This document shows positions 17,627 through 26,807 of a stretch of 64,000 nucleotides of DNA, one piece after another. Where the stretch lies: contig NZ_CP084580.1 of NCBI RefSeq assembly GCF_021869765.1, positions 3,968,001 through 4,032,000 on the forward strand. Reading direction: 5' to 3'. Each line of letters opens with the position of its first letter. Within the stretch, counting starts at the first letter, position 1. The DNA is from Chryseobacterium sp. MEBOG06 (GTDB taxonomy: Bacteria > Bacteroidota > Bacteroidia > Flavobacteriales > Weeksellaceae). Made by a program: the position numbers and the translations under genes. The notes beneath the pieces are model-generated. The model did not search any database and had not been told where the DNA came from. It saw only the letters and a list, made by a program, of their open reading frames with translations.

Positions 17627-19219
17627 TTAGTAATAAACATTCAGCCCTACAGCAGCAATCTGATTGGCTTTTCCATTATAATCTGCTCCATTTTTATAAG
17701 TACTGTTCATCAGCCAGACCTGAGTAAAGCTTCCAAACAGTTCATATCTGATTTTACCTTCATCCAAACGGTAACTTGCATTCAGGTTAAGCCCTATTTT
17801 AGGGGTGGTATCATAAGCAAAGTCAGGTTGTGCTATTTTGGATACAAAGATATTATCTTTAGAACTTTGATAAGGTGCATAGTTGAATTCTTTTTGCAAC
17901 GGCACGTAAAGATTTTGAGTAATTCCTACAGCCAGTTTATTGGAAGGCATCAGAGCAAATTCTCTTTCCAACCCCAAACGGTACTGAAAAAAAGAAAGTT
18001 TTCTATCCATCACTACAGATACATCTTTGACATGATTTTCACCATATCCTGCATCCAAGAGCATTTTAAATGCCTCATTTTTATGATTGAACCACACTAC
18101 ACTACTTTTCCATGAGAGGTTTTTCTGCTCCAGACGGTATGTTCTGTACTGTAATGGGTAGTTGTAATTGGTATCCAGCTGATCCTTATAGGTAACCGCC
18201 GAAGCCCATTTTTTTCCGTTATACTTTCCTAAGAAATTAATGTAGAAACTATGCAGATCGGTCTTCAGCCCGGAATATTTTGTATAATCTTTATGATATG
18301 CATAGCTGGCATCCTGATATTCATAGATCTTATAAAAACGTTCTATCACATTTGTATAATCATACCCGGCAGAAAAGTGAGTACTGGCAGTGTTAAAAGC
18401 GTATTCTCCACCCCAGATATAACCTCCCATTTTATATTCAGAATTTCTAAATATCGTATTTCCTATATACTGGTTACCATAACCTTCATTGTAACGGATA
18501 TAGATGCTGTCATTGGCAGGGATATTTCCTCCAATACTCACAAACATAATATCATTCCCTTTATAATGGTTGATGTAACTCAATTTTCCAAAAATAGCAT
18601 GCTGTCTCCATTTCAATCCCAATTTGGCAAAGGCTTTATAAGTATAATCATCCACTTTTGGTCTGGGATCGGCATTCTGCCTGTAGGATTTGGCATACCT
18701 TCCTTCTCCGCCTATCTGTAAAATAACCGGTTTCACAGGGTTATAGGCAAACTGCCCATTAATAAAGTAGCTTTGCTTCTGCCATCTTGCCGAACGGGGA
18801 GCCCAATAATAAGAAGGGTTGTAAATAAAGGAAGAATTGGTAGTTCTCTCATCATTCAGAATATAGGGAACATTATCTTCAGTAGTTTTATCTGCCTGAA
18901 GTTTTCCTGATAATGCAATTTTATCATTCAGTTTATAAACTCCTTCGGATTGAAAAGTAAAGCTGCCAATTTTATCAGCAGTCTGAACTCTTTTAAAGTT
19001 CTGTTTCGTTGTAGAAAACTGAAAGCTTGTCTGAGAAAAATCTAAAGGCTGAAAAAAAGAGATATAAGGATCATTTATTCTGATATCCTTTTCTACAGAA
19101 CTTATATTAATACTATCTAAATGCGTAGTCTGAGCATGAAAGAACTGACTGCTTAAAGCAGCCAATCCCAACATACTGTATTGAAAAACTTTTCTTATTT
19201 TTTTTCTTTTATTGTGCAT
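17627..19219 (-). CDS. DUF6850-type outer-membrane beta-barrel protein
   Basis: A 530-residue predicted outer-membrane protein: signal peptide to about residue 29 (SSQFFHAQ), then long alternating aromatic/polar strands (for example YKLNDKIALSGKLQADK, HFSAGYDYTNVIERFYK) and a C-terminal strand ending AVGLNVYY. I associate it with the DUF6850 barrel family, which often lies next to DUF4876 genes (recalled). Its start overlaps the DUF4876 stop by 11 nt, implying translational coupling; the peroxidase start is 7 nt after its stop. Function unknown; a partner channel or surface scaffold for the neighbouring lipoprotein is an inference. Confidence 0.72.
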   Translation of the reverse strand: MHNKRKKIRKVFQYSMLGLAALSSQFFHAQTTHLDSINISSVEKDIRINDPYISFFQPLDFSQTSFQFSTTKQNFKRVQTADKIGSFTFQSEGVYKLNDKIALSGKLQADKTTEDNVPYILNDERTTNSSFIYNPSYYWAPRSARWQKQSYFINGQFAYNPVKPVILQIGGEGRYAKSYRQNADPRPKVDDYTYKAFAKLGLKWRQHAIFGKLSYINHYKGNDIMFVSIGGNIPANDSIYIRYNEGYGNQYIGNTIFRNSEYKMGGYIWGGEYAFNTASTHFSAGYDYTNVIERFYKIYEYQDASYAYHKDYTKYSGLKTDLHSFYINFLGKYNGKKWASAVTYKDQLDTNYNYPLQYRTYRLEQKNLSWKSSVVWFNHKNEAFKMLLDAGYGENHVKDVSVVMDRKLSFFQYRLGLEREFALMPSNKLAVGITQNLYVPLQKEFNYAPYQSSKDNIFVSKIAQPDFAYDTTPKIGLNLNASYRLDEGKIRYELFGSFTQVWLMNSTYKNGADYNGKANQIAAVGLNVYY

Positions 19220-20561
19220 ATCCTCTAGGGTTTGCTTTAATGGTTACAAAATCATTGGCAGAATTATTGGTATCCTGCAATACTACACGGCCATTAATGA
19301 TTTCTTTCGTTTTACGAATTACAGAAAGTCCCGTAAAAGTACCCTCTGCCAATCCGTTAGTATTATTAACAATGAAAGTTCTTGATGCATCAATATCAGA
19401 CGGGAAATCCTTAGGTGCTTTTTGCTCCTTATCTGTAATATCTATACCGTCTATGATAAATTTCTTAGGAACCTGTAAAAACAGTGTTCCGATAGGTGCT
19501 TTAGGAGCGGCAACTTTTTTCCAGCTTGCAATTTCAGCATCCGTAGCTCTCAAAATCCCTACTCCAAGCATAGAATTAACATTCAGGATAAGGTCATTAG
19601 AAGCAATACTCCAATAGTTCACCAGCATATCCGGTACCATAATATTCTGAATATCCCATGCGAAAGGTTTTTTACCATTGCTTATGTTATAGTCTCCCAT
19701 ATAGGTTTCAAAGTCAGCATTGCTCAGATCAACGGTTTTAGAAGGGTCCTGTATGGCTACCCCTACACCATTAATATCATTAAAAGGCATTTTATGATTA
19801 ATGGCTGTTTGGGCTACAATGATACTTTTTCCTGGTAAAATAGGATATTGGCTTCCACTTCCGGGAACTTTAATTAATATATTGGAATATACATAGTCCG
19901 TATTGGCGGCTGTTCCTCCCCCTGCTGTCTGGCTCCAGTCATACTGTCCATTAGGTAAAGTATAACTGGTTACATTATTATTCACATTTCCTTCCAGAAA
20001 AACAAGGTATAAACCATCAGCATAAATAGTCTGGTCAGAATTGTTGTGAATCTCAATAAACTGATCTCTGAAATTAGCGCCCAGCTTATTATCTGAACCT
20101 GCATAATAATATTGTTTGATCACAAGATCTCCAAGATTTCCACTGGAAATTCTTACCAATGTAGACGAGATATTGGCATTAACAGTTACTTTTTCCTGGA
20201 ATCCTCCGAAATGTACGATTTCATAGCTCGTTTCCTGCCCCAGCTGCTGCTCATATTCGCTTTTCTTCAACTGCAGTTCAGCCCGAATGCTGTAAGTTCC
20301 CGGTAGTAAAGCCGTTAATTTTAAATCTCCATTAGCATCGGTTTTTCCTGTAATTTTATCACCAGTGGCTGCATTTTCCATAGTAACGGTTACGTTGGCT
20401 ACCGCTTTGTCTGCAACGGAAGGATATTTAGAAGCATCATATTTAATATTTACAGTAAACGGAACAGGCTTAATCTCGTTATTTCCGCCGAAGTCCTCAT
20501 CTCTGTTACATCCTACAAGGGCCAGAACTGGTATGATCAGCAATATTATTAATCGTTTCAT
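19209..20561 (-). CDS. DUF4876 surface lipoprotein
   Basis: A 450-residue lipoprotein: signal peptide with lipobox VGC (Cys18) followed by NRDEDFGG, acidic residues of the kind used for lipoprotein surface export in Bacteroidota. An Ig-like/prealbumin-type domain covers about 35-135 (VNVTVTMENAATGDKITGKT, GDLKLTALLPGTYSIRAEL). It is followed by a lamin-tail-like region (FIEIHNNSDQTIYADGLYLV). This layout is the DUF4876 architecture. It starts 23 nt after the TonB receptor stop. In Bacteroidota such receptor-lipoprotein neighbours often work as a ligand-capture pair; the ligand here is unknown. Confidence 0.75.
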   Translation of the reverse strand: MKRLIILLIIPVLALVGCNRDEDFGGNNEIKPVPFTVNIKYDASKYPSVADKAVANVTVTMENAATGDKITGKTDANGDLKLTALLPGTYSIRAELQLKKSEYEQQLGQETSYEIVHFGGFQEKVTVNANISSTLVRISSGNLGDLVIKQYYYAGSDNKLGANFRDQFIEIHNNSDQTIYADGLYLVFLEGNVNNNVTSYTLPNGQYDWSQTAGGGTAANTDYVYSNILIKVPGSGSQYPILPGKSIIVAQTAINHKMPFNDINGVGVAIQDPSKTVDLSNADFETYMGDYNISNGKKPFAWDIQNIMVPDMLVNYWSIASNDLILNVNSMLGVGILRATDAEIASWKKVAAPKAPIGTLFLQVPKKFIIDGIDITDKEQKAPKDFPSDIDASRTFIVNNTNGLAEGTFTGLSVIRKTKEIINGRVVLQDTNNSANDFVTIKANPRGYAQ

Positions 20562-20584
20562 TGTTTTTATTTTTAGTATTATTA

Positions 20585-23305
20585 TTAAAATTTATAGGAA
20601 ATATTAGCTCCAAATGATGTAGAAGTAAAGTTGGGATACAGATATCCTTGTTCGTTATATGCTTTTAAATTGAAAACATTACTTACATATACCGAGAGTC
20701 TGAAACCGCTTAAGAAATCTTTTGTTACCCTTAAATGAACATTATGCAGAGTTTTGTTATATAAACCTGAAAGCTTCTCATCCGTAGGTTTCAGGAATAG
20801 GTTCTGATATAAAGGATTAGTTCTGTCATTTTCCGGAATCATCTCTATCTCTCCACCGTATTTAAGATACCCTACAGGATAAATATCGTTGGCACCTGAC
20901 AATTTCTTGTCTAAAAGGAAATGATCTGTTCTCAATCCTATAATTAATCCTGCCTTAGCAAGGTGATAGTCAAAGCTGAAACTCGCTCTGGCCATGGTGC
21001 TCTTATTTCGGGTATCGTTATAAATTCCGTATTCAAAATTCTTATCTGTAATGGTAGGAGCTGTGAATGTGTAAAGACCATCATCTTTACGTCCTGAAGT
21101 TTCTACATAACTGGCATTAAAACCAATCACAAGGTTAAGGGCTTCGATTTTTTTGAAATTAGCCATAAGCTCCAGTCCTTTATCCACAGATTCATATCCA
21201 TTAACAATGCGGTTCTGGAGGTAATGGAACTTTTCCGTGCCCACAATTTCAAAAGTTGGAACTTGTGTTCCTACGATATTAACATTTACTTTAGCCTTAT
21301 CCATTGTCTTCAGTACACTCATGGTAGTAAATCCATCAAATAACGTATTATAGTAACCGGTAAGGTTAACAGTTCCAAAGGGAAATCTGTAATCCACTCC
21401 TATTTCTGTTTTCCAGCTTCGTGAAGGTTTCAGATCTGAATTATCTCCCGGAGTAACAACCGTCTGCATAATCGCCGCTGAATAATAACCTGGCAAACGG
21501 TAATCTCCCAACAGGAAGTCAAAATACCTTGGTGCAGTATACAACTGATTCAATGATGGTGCTTTAGAGGTCAATCCTACCCCTCCTCTTACAGAAAGAT
21601 TTCCCATCTGATAAGAAGTATTGACCCTTGGAGAGTAAGTGGAATAAGAATTCTGAAGATCGTAACGTAATCCTAAATTGGCTCTTAAAATATGTTTGTT
21701 AGCAAAAGCTTTGGTAATATTATCCTGGGCATAAAAAGCATACTGCTTGCTGGAAAGTACATTATCACGATAGTTATAATCCCTCATCCCATTTGTACTC
21801 TGTCCGCTTGCTTTCAGTGAGGCAAATTGTCCTGCCGTTCCATATCTCCCTTTTCCAAAGTTATCTCCATATCTGAAATTGAATCCGAAGCTATAGGCAT
21901 GAACCCACTTGGAAGCGGTTACTTTATTTCCATTGATGCTGAAATTGGTATAAATATTAAGAGGTTTCCCATCTGAAAAGGCCTGATTTTCGTAGCTTGG
22001 GGGAGTATAGGGAGCATAGTAAACACTGTTTCCCGAAGAATTTCCATAAGGACGGGCACCCTGATTCAGCCAATATCTTCTTTCTGTAAGTTGTGTTGCA
22101 TAACTCATTCCAATATCTGCACTTACCATTCTGAAAAAAGGCTTTCTCCCATTTCGGGCAAAATTGTAAGAAATATTATTCCCTAATGAAAAGCTTTTAT
22201 TATCTACATTGATAACCATCCCATTCAGGTCATCCGGATCTTTCTTTCCTTTACTGGTATTGGTAGAAAATGATGCAGAAAGTTTATTAGATAAACCGCT
22301 TTTTCCCTTCGACGACCAAAGAATATTAAAATTAGTTCTATCATATCCCACCAAATCTGTTCTTGGATCAGAAAGTGAATTCATATAATCTGCCGAGACA
22401 TTAAGCGCATTGTTCTTATTAAGCCCGAAACCTTTGTTTAGACCAATCTGATAAGTTCCTTCTCTTAAAGATGCATCAAGTCTCAGAGGAGAAGCCTTTG
22501 CTATTGTATTTACCTTGATAAGACCAGACGTTAAATCCCCATATTTGGCATCCGGAATTCCCTGTATTACTTCAATACTCTCAATACTTTCTGTTGGAAT
22601 TTCTCTTAAATCAACACCATAGTTTGGTTGCCCGGGAGTTAAGTTACCTCCACGGCCTGAACTACTAAAGCTAATCCCAAAGGGGCTGCTGTTGGCAGAA
22701 TCATAGCTCTGCATATTCTCGTTGTTGGATAAAGCGATATCATTCACCATCAATTGTACCCCAAACGCTCTGTTTCCAAAATCATCTCCACCAGGAATAT
22801 TACCGGAACCTGTTATAGATGATCCGCTTGCTGTTCTGAACACAATATTTTTAAACTGGGTATTGTCAAACTGCTGTACATATTGACCTGGTAATTGCTG
22901 CAAAACATCTCCGATAGAAAAGGACTGGAGATTTTGAAGTGCCTCCTGCTGAATAGAAATTTCTGAAAACTGTTTTTTTCTTGCGGTAAGCTGTACGCCT
23001 TCGATTCTTATTTCTGATTTTTCCCGGGATGAGCTTTTAGGCGAGGTAATCTGCATCTGCAGTTCTTCTCCCTCTATCACTATAATAGTTTCCTCTTTGT
23101 TATAGGCATTCAGGAAGGTGATCTGGCATTTTCCTTTAAGAACCATAGAGTTATCTTTTTTATGCAACTCTTTACAATATTTCAAACCACCATTGACCAG
23201 TTCTCCTTTTTTAAGCTGCCCATTATGATAAAACTCTACTTTCTGAGCAGACAGAAATCCGCCTGCCGTTAAAAAAACGGCACCAACTAATAACGATACT
23301 TTCAC
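20585..23305 (-). CDS. TonB-dependent outer-membrane receptor
   Basis: A 906-residue receptor. After the signal peptide (ending FLSAQ) there is an unusual N-terminal region of about 100 residues (VEFYHNGQLKKGEL...) instead of the common CarboxypepD repeat. The plug follows (QQEALQNLQSFSIGDVLQQL, SIEVIQGIPDAKYGDLTSG), then a 22-strand-type barrel ending TSFGANISYKF. It imports a ligand too large or rare for porins, using TonB. I choose GTG 23305: the frame extends to TTG 23326, but that codon overlaps a TAnnTTTG box. First gene of the operon with DUF4876, DUF6850, diheme peroxidase and DUF4920. Confidence 0.85.
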   Translation of the reverse strand: MKVSLLVGAVFLTAGGFLSAQKVEFYHNGQLKKGELVNGGLKYCKELHKKDNSMVLKGKCQITFLNAYNKEETIIVIEGEELQMQITSPKSSSREKSEIRIEGVQLTARKKQFSEISIQQEALQNLQSFSIGDVLQQLPGQYVQQFDNTQFKNIVFRTASGSSITGSGNIPGGDDFGNRAFGVQLMVNDIALSNNENMQSYDSANSSPFGISFSSSGRGGNLTPGQPNYGVDLREIPTESIESIEVIQGIPDAKYGDLTSGLIKVNTIAKASPLRLDASLREGTYQIGLNKGFGLNKNNALNVSADYMNSLSDPRTDLVGYDRTNFNILWSSKGKSGLSNKLSASFSTNTSKGKKDPDDLNGMVINVDNKSFSLGNNISYNFARNGRKPFFRMVSADIGMSYATQLTERRYWLNQGARPYGNSSGNSVYYAPYTPPSYENQAFSDGKPLNIYTNFSINGNKVTASKWVHAYSFGFNFRYGDNFGKGRYGTAGQFASLKASGQSTNGMRDYNYRDNVLSSKQYAFYAQDNITKAFANKHILRANLGLRYDLQNSYSTYSPRVNTSYQMGNLSVRGGVGLTSKAPSLNQLYTAPRYFDFLLGDYRLPGYYSAAIMQTVVTPGDNSDLKPSRSWKTEIGVDYRFPFGTVNLTGYYNTLFDGFTTMSVLKTMDKAKVNVNIVGTQVPTFEIVGTEKFHYLQNRIVNGYESVDKGLELMANFKKIEALNLVIGFNASYVETSGRKDDGLYTFTAPTITDKNFEYGIYNDTRNKSTMARASFSFDYHLAKAGLIIGLRTDHFLLDKKLSGANDIYPVGYLKYGGEIEMIPENDRTNPLYQNLFLKPTDEKLSGLYNKTLHNVHLRVTKDFLSGFRLSVYVSNVFNLKAYNEQGYLYPNFTSTSFGANISYKF

Positions 23306-23323
23306 CTTAGAATATTTAGACCG

Positions 23324-23351
23324 CAAAATTAATTATAATTATTCTAAATAA
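23324..23351 (-). promoter_or_regulatory. Promoter and Fur-like operator of the TonB-receptor operon
   Basis: On the minus strand TAATTTTG (23331-23324) fits the -7 consensus and predicts initiation near 23317, 12 nt before GTG 23305. Overlapping and just upstream is a 23-bp imperfect palindrome (23329-23351) with 18 of 23 positions symmetric, built on ATTTAGAAT / ATTCTAAAT-like halves. Such ATTTAGA-type inverted repeats resemble metal-regulator (Fur-like) boxes; the assignment is by resemblance only. Confidence 0.42.
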
Positions 23352-23776
23352 AAAGTAGATTTACGAAATAATTAAAGTTATTTTAACTTAAAATAAAAGA
23401 ATATTTACACATAAATCCCCATGTAAAGAATAAAATAATAAAGTAAAGCACCCTTTAATAGTTCCTTTTAAGATATACCATATTAATAAACTTAACTTTC
23501 CTTCCTAAATATATTCTATAAATAAAAACCACCTTCTATGGTTTGAAAGTGGCTTTATTTAATCTGAATAAGTAATATAATTATGTTTAATGTTAAAAAA
23601 CACTAGACTTTTTATTGGTAAAGCTGTTACCAAAAACATTGTATTGCCTCATTTGTAACATTGCAGTAAATAGCTCTTGATCATAAAATCAAACTGTATG
23701 ATATTTTTAACCCAAATCATATTAATAAAAAAACGACTCCTATTATTAGAGTCGTTTCTTTTTTTATTCAGAAAAA
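23352..23776. other. AT-rich spacer
   Basis: About 425 nt upstream of the TonB-receptor operon and downstream of the Lys/Gly-repeat gene. Very AT-rich. Apart from the terminator at 23731-23757 I see no ORF, RNA gene or repeat copy. Confidence 0.5.
23731..23757 (-). terminator. Terminator of the Lys/Gly-repeat gene
   Basis: A 9-bp stem (AAACGACTC with its complement) with a 9-nt loop is followed on the minus strand by a run of T, 20 nt after the stop codon. Confidence 0.85.
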
Positions 23777-24109
23777 TTATTTTTTTAAATCTGCTTTTAC
23801 ATCTTTATAACCATCTGAAACTGCATCTGCTCCTTTTACAGCAACATTCTTAACATTTTTCGCACCTTTGGTAGCCGTTTTTCCAACCCATTTTGTACTG
23901 TTTTTAACACCTTTTTTTGTAGCCTTTGCCCCTTTTTGAGTTTTATCTCCAACCCATTCAGCGCCGTCTTTCACTCCTTTTTCTGTTGCCTTTGCTCCTT
24001 TCTGGATGGCATTACCTACATTTTTTTCGTCCTGTTTTACAGTTTCTTGAGCATTAATAGCTATTGCAAATAATCCAAAAGCTAATAAGGTGAATAATTT
24101 CTTTTTCAT
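23777..24109 (-). CDS. Secreted Lys/Gly-rich repeat protein (110 aa)
   Basis: Function unknown. Signal peptide 1-20 (ending INAQ), then a low-complexity, strongly basic mature part made of three repeats of about 22 residues (37-58, 59-80, 81-97). Their shared core is KGAKAT(E/K)KGVK, then WVG in the first two. The pattern resembles LEA-like or amphipathic-helix repeats. Positive charge (about one Lys every four residues) suggests binding to anionic surfaces or nucleic acid in the periplasm or outside; this is inference. Monocistronic with its own terminator. Confidence 0.7.
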   Translation of the reverse strand: MKKKLFTLLAFGLFAIAINAQETVKQDEKNVGNAIQKGAKATEKGVKDGAEWVGDKTQKGAKATKKGVKNSTKWVGKTATKGAKNVKNVAVKGADAVSDGYKDVKADLKK

Positions 24110-24313
24110 ATTGTCATTTTTTTTAAATTAACTTAGTGGATATAGCATAAAACAAGCCAAATCTTTTCATCAAAAAAAATTAATGAAAGCAGCTTATTCC
24201 TTTCCTTTAAATACTATAAAAAATTTTTCAGCTTAACGAAGGTATAGCTTAAATCTTTAACACAGATATAACTTACAATGATGAATTCTGTATTGTAAAA
24301 GAAATAGGAATAA

Positions 24314-24342
24314 AAAAACAGCAAACATTGTTTGCTGTTTTT
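24314..24342 (-). terminator. Terminator of dnaK
   Basis: A 12-bp stem (AAAACAGCAAAC with its complement) and a 3-nt loop lies 31 nt after the dnaK stop, with a T-run on the minus strand. Confidence 0.88.
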
Positions 24343-24372
24343 CTATTATTTATAACTGAAATTAATCAATAA

Positions 24373-26265
24373 TTATTTTACTTCTTCGAAGTCTGCATCC
24401 TGTACATCTTCAGATCCTGCATTTCCTCCAGGGTTCTGAGCACCTGCATCAGCACCTGGCTGTTGACCAGCTGCATATAATTCTTCAGAAGCTGCCATCC
24501 ATGCTGCATCTAACGCTTCAGTTTTAGCTTTTACGTCATCAGTATTTTTAGCTTCGAAAGCTGTTTTCAATTCAGCTGCTGCGCTTTCAACTGCCGCTTT
24601 TTTGTCAGCAGAAAGTTTATCACCGAATTCTTTCAATTGTTTTTCAGTCTGGAAGATCAATCCGTCAGCTTTGTTGAAAACCTCAACTTCTTCTTTTTTC
24701 TTAGCATCAGCTGCAGAGTTTTCCTGAGCTTCTTTCTTCATTCTTTCGATTTCTTCGTCAGAAAGACCTGAAGAAGCCTGAATTTTAATAGTCTGCTCTT
24801 TACCAGTTCCTTTATCTTTAGCAGATACACTTAAGATACCATTTGCATCAATATCGAAAGTTACTTCAATCTGAGGAACTCCTCTTGGTGCTGGTGGGAT
24901 ATCTGCAAGATCGAATCTACCGATTTCTTTGTTATCATTGAACATTGGTCTTTCTCCCTGTCCTACTCTGATGCTTACAGCTGGCTGGTTGTCAGAAGCT
25001 GTAGAGAATACCTCAGATTTTTTAGTTGGGATCGTAGTGTTTGCTTCAATTAATTTAGTGAATACAGATCCCATTGTTTCGATACCTAAAGAAAGTGGAG
25101 TAACGTCAAGTAATAATACATCTTTTACATCACCTGTTAATACACCTCCCTGGATTGCTGCACCAATGGCTACAACCTCATCCGGGTTAACTCCTTTAGA
25201 TGGTTTTTTACCGAAGAATTTTTCTACTTGTTCCTGGATGATTGGGATTCTTGTAGAACCTCCTACCAAGATTACTTCGTCAATATCAGAAGTTGATAAA
25301 CCTGCATCTTTTAATGCTTTAGCAACCGGCTCCATAGATCTTCTTACAAGATCAGCAGATAATTGCTCGAACTTAGCTTTTGTTAAAGATTTTACTAAGT
25401 GCTTAGGACCTGTAGCCGTAGCAGTGATATAAGGTAAATTGATCTCAGTCTGAGTAGAAGATGATAATTCGATTTTAGCTTTTTCAGCAGCTTCTTTCAA
25501 TCTTTGAAGAGCAATAGCATCAGCTTTTAGATCTACACCTTCTTCAGCTTTGAACTCATCAGCCATCCAGTTGATGATCACATCATCAAAGTCATCACCT
25601 CCTAAGTGTGTATCACCATTTGTAGACAATACTTCAAATACACCATCTCCTAAATCAAGGATAGAGATATCGAAAGTACCACCTCCAAGGTCATATACTG
25701 CGATTTTCTGATCTTTATGGCTCTTATCAAGACCATAAGCTAATGCTGCAGCTGTAGGTTCGTTGATAATTCTTTCTACTTTAAGACCTGCAATTTCTCC
25801 AGCTTCTTTAGTCGCTTGTCTTTGCGCATCGTTGAAGTATGCAGGAACAGTAATTACCGCTCTTGTCACTTCTTGTCCAAGATAATCTTCAGCAGTTTTC
25901 TTCATTTTCTGAAGAGTCATTGCAGAAATTTCCTGTGGTGTATATTCTCTATCGTCGATTTTTACTTTTACAGTATCATTTGGACCAGAAACTACTTTAT
26001 AAGGTACTCTTGAAACTTCAGAAGCATCATCTTTAAAGTGCGTTCCAATAAATCTTTTGATAGAGTAAACCGTTTTTGTTGGATTCGTTACAGCCTGTCT
26101 TTTCGCAGGATCACCTACTTTTCTTTCACCATCTTCTGTAAAGGCTACAATAGAAGGAGTTGTTCTTTTTCCTTCTGCATTCGGGATAACAACAGGGTCT
26201 TTACCCTCCATAACAGCAACACAAGAGTTGGTTGTTCCTAAGTCAATTCCAATTATTTTACTCAT
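24373..26265 (-). CDS. dnaK: Molecular chaperone DnaK (Hsp70)
   Basis: A 630-residue cytosolic ATP-driven chaperone. Seen: phosphate-1 motif [13 protein letters not shown] (5-17), phosphate-2 motif [12 protein letters not shown] near 190, the substrate-binding domain after about 385 with [13 protein letters not shown], and the canonical C-terminal tail QDADFEEVK. Length is typical. grpE and dnaJ are not adjacent, so it is an orphan dnaK locus. No CIRCE inverted repeat or clear TAnnTTTG box was recognised in the 542-nt upstream gap. Confidence 0.98.
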   Translation of the reverse strand: MSKIIGIDLGTTNSCVAVMEGKDPVVIPNAEGKRTTPSIVAFTEDGERKVGDPAKRQAVTNPTKTVYSIKRFIGTHFKDDASEVSRVPYKVVSGPNDTVKVKIDDREYTPQEISAMTLQKMKKTAEDYLGQEVTRAVITVPAYFNDAQRQATKEAGEIAGLKVERIINEPTAAALAYGLDKSHKDQKIAVYDLGGGTFDISILDLGDGVFEVLSTNGDTHLGGDDFDDVIINWMADEFKAEEGVDLKADAIALQRLKEAAEKAKIELSSSTQTEINLPYITATATGPKHLVKSLTKAKFEQLSADLVRRSMEPVAKALKDAGLSTSDIDEVILVGGSTRIPIIQEQVEKFFGKKPSKGVNPDEVVAIGAAIQGGVLTGDVKDVLLLDVTPLSLGIETMGSVFTKLIEANTTIPTKKSEVFSTASDNQPAVSIRVGQGERPMFNDNKEIGRFDLADIPPAPRGVPQIEVTFDIDANGILSVSAKDKGTGKEQTIKIQASSGLSDEEIERMKKEAQENSAADAKKKEEVEVFNKADGLIFQTEKQLKEFGDKLSADKKAAVESAAAELKTAFEAKNTDDVKAKTEALDAAWMAASEELYAAGQQPGADAGAQNPGGNAGSEDVQDADFEEVK

Positions 26266-26807
26266 AATATTTTATATTTTTTCTAATTTTTAATTTTATT
26301 TACATTCTCAATTTCTCAATATCTGTACCATTCAAAAAATTGTGACAAAATGACATAATAAAAATTAAAACCCTGATAAAATCGGAGTTTAATATTGAAT
26401 AATCTGGAAATTTTAGACACATATCCTTTACCAATCTTCCTTGTATTGTTTCCAGTTTCCGGAATTTTCTCCGACCTCTGATATATAAAACTATATATTA
26501 TGATTGTGCAAACAAAAAATGATCATCCTAAAGGTATAGGCATCTTAAAATAGAGAATTTCATTGCTTTCCACTCACCATATAACTCCGGCCCGCAATCA
26601 TTATCAAGATGATGTACTGTGAATTTTTTTATATAAAATGACCCAACTATTATGATATTAAACATAAAAATTATTGATTATCAATATATTTACTACTATT
26701 TCCATAGATCAATTTACAAATCTTTAAAAATTAATCAAAGTTTAACCTAAGAAATAGAGACGGAATCTCCACTAATTGTTATTTTTGATAAAATATACCC
26801 ATTAATA
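26266..26807. other. Divergent intergenic region dnaK/ppk1
   Basis: A 542-nt AT-rich gap. It should hold the dnaK promoter and the ppk1 promoter (-7 box at 26780-26787). The stretch 26400-26640 is slightly less AT-rich than its surroundings but contains only trivial ORFs (fewer than 35 codons) that I do not support. No RNA gene or riboswitch recognised. Confidence 0.5.
26780..26787 (+). promoter_or_regulatory. Candidate -7 box for ppk1-ppx
   Basis: TATTTTTG matches TAnnTTTG, 20 nt before the ppk1 ATG. No good -33 TTG lies at the usual distance. Confidence 0.4.

Noticed and set aside
18251..18721. A 156-codon plus-strand frame rich in Ile/Phe
   Set aside because: Antisense to the DUF6850 barrel. 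Apparent hydrophobic segments come from reversed beta-strand codons.
24929..25432. A 167-codon open frame on the plus strand
   Set aside because: It is fully antisense to dnaK, has no recognisable domain or promoter, and follows from the codon bias of the real gene.
26651..26750. A 32-codon Tyr/Ile-rich ORF upstream of ppk1
   Set aside because: Very AT-rich, no start signal, no neighbour coupling, and codons reflect composition only.
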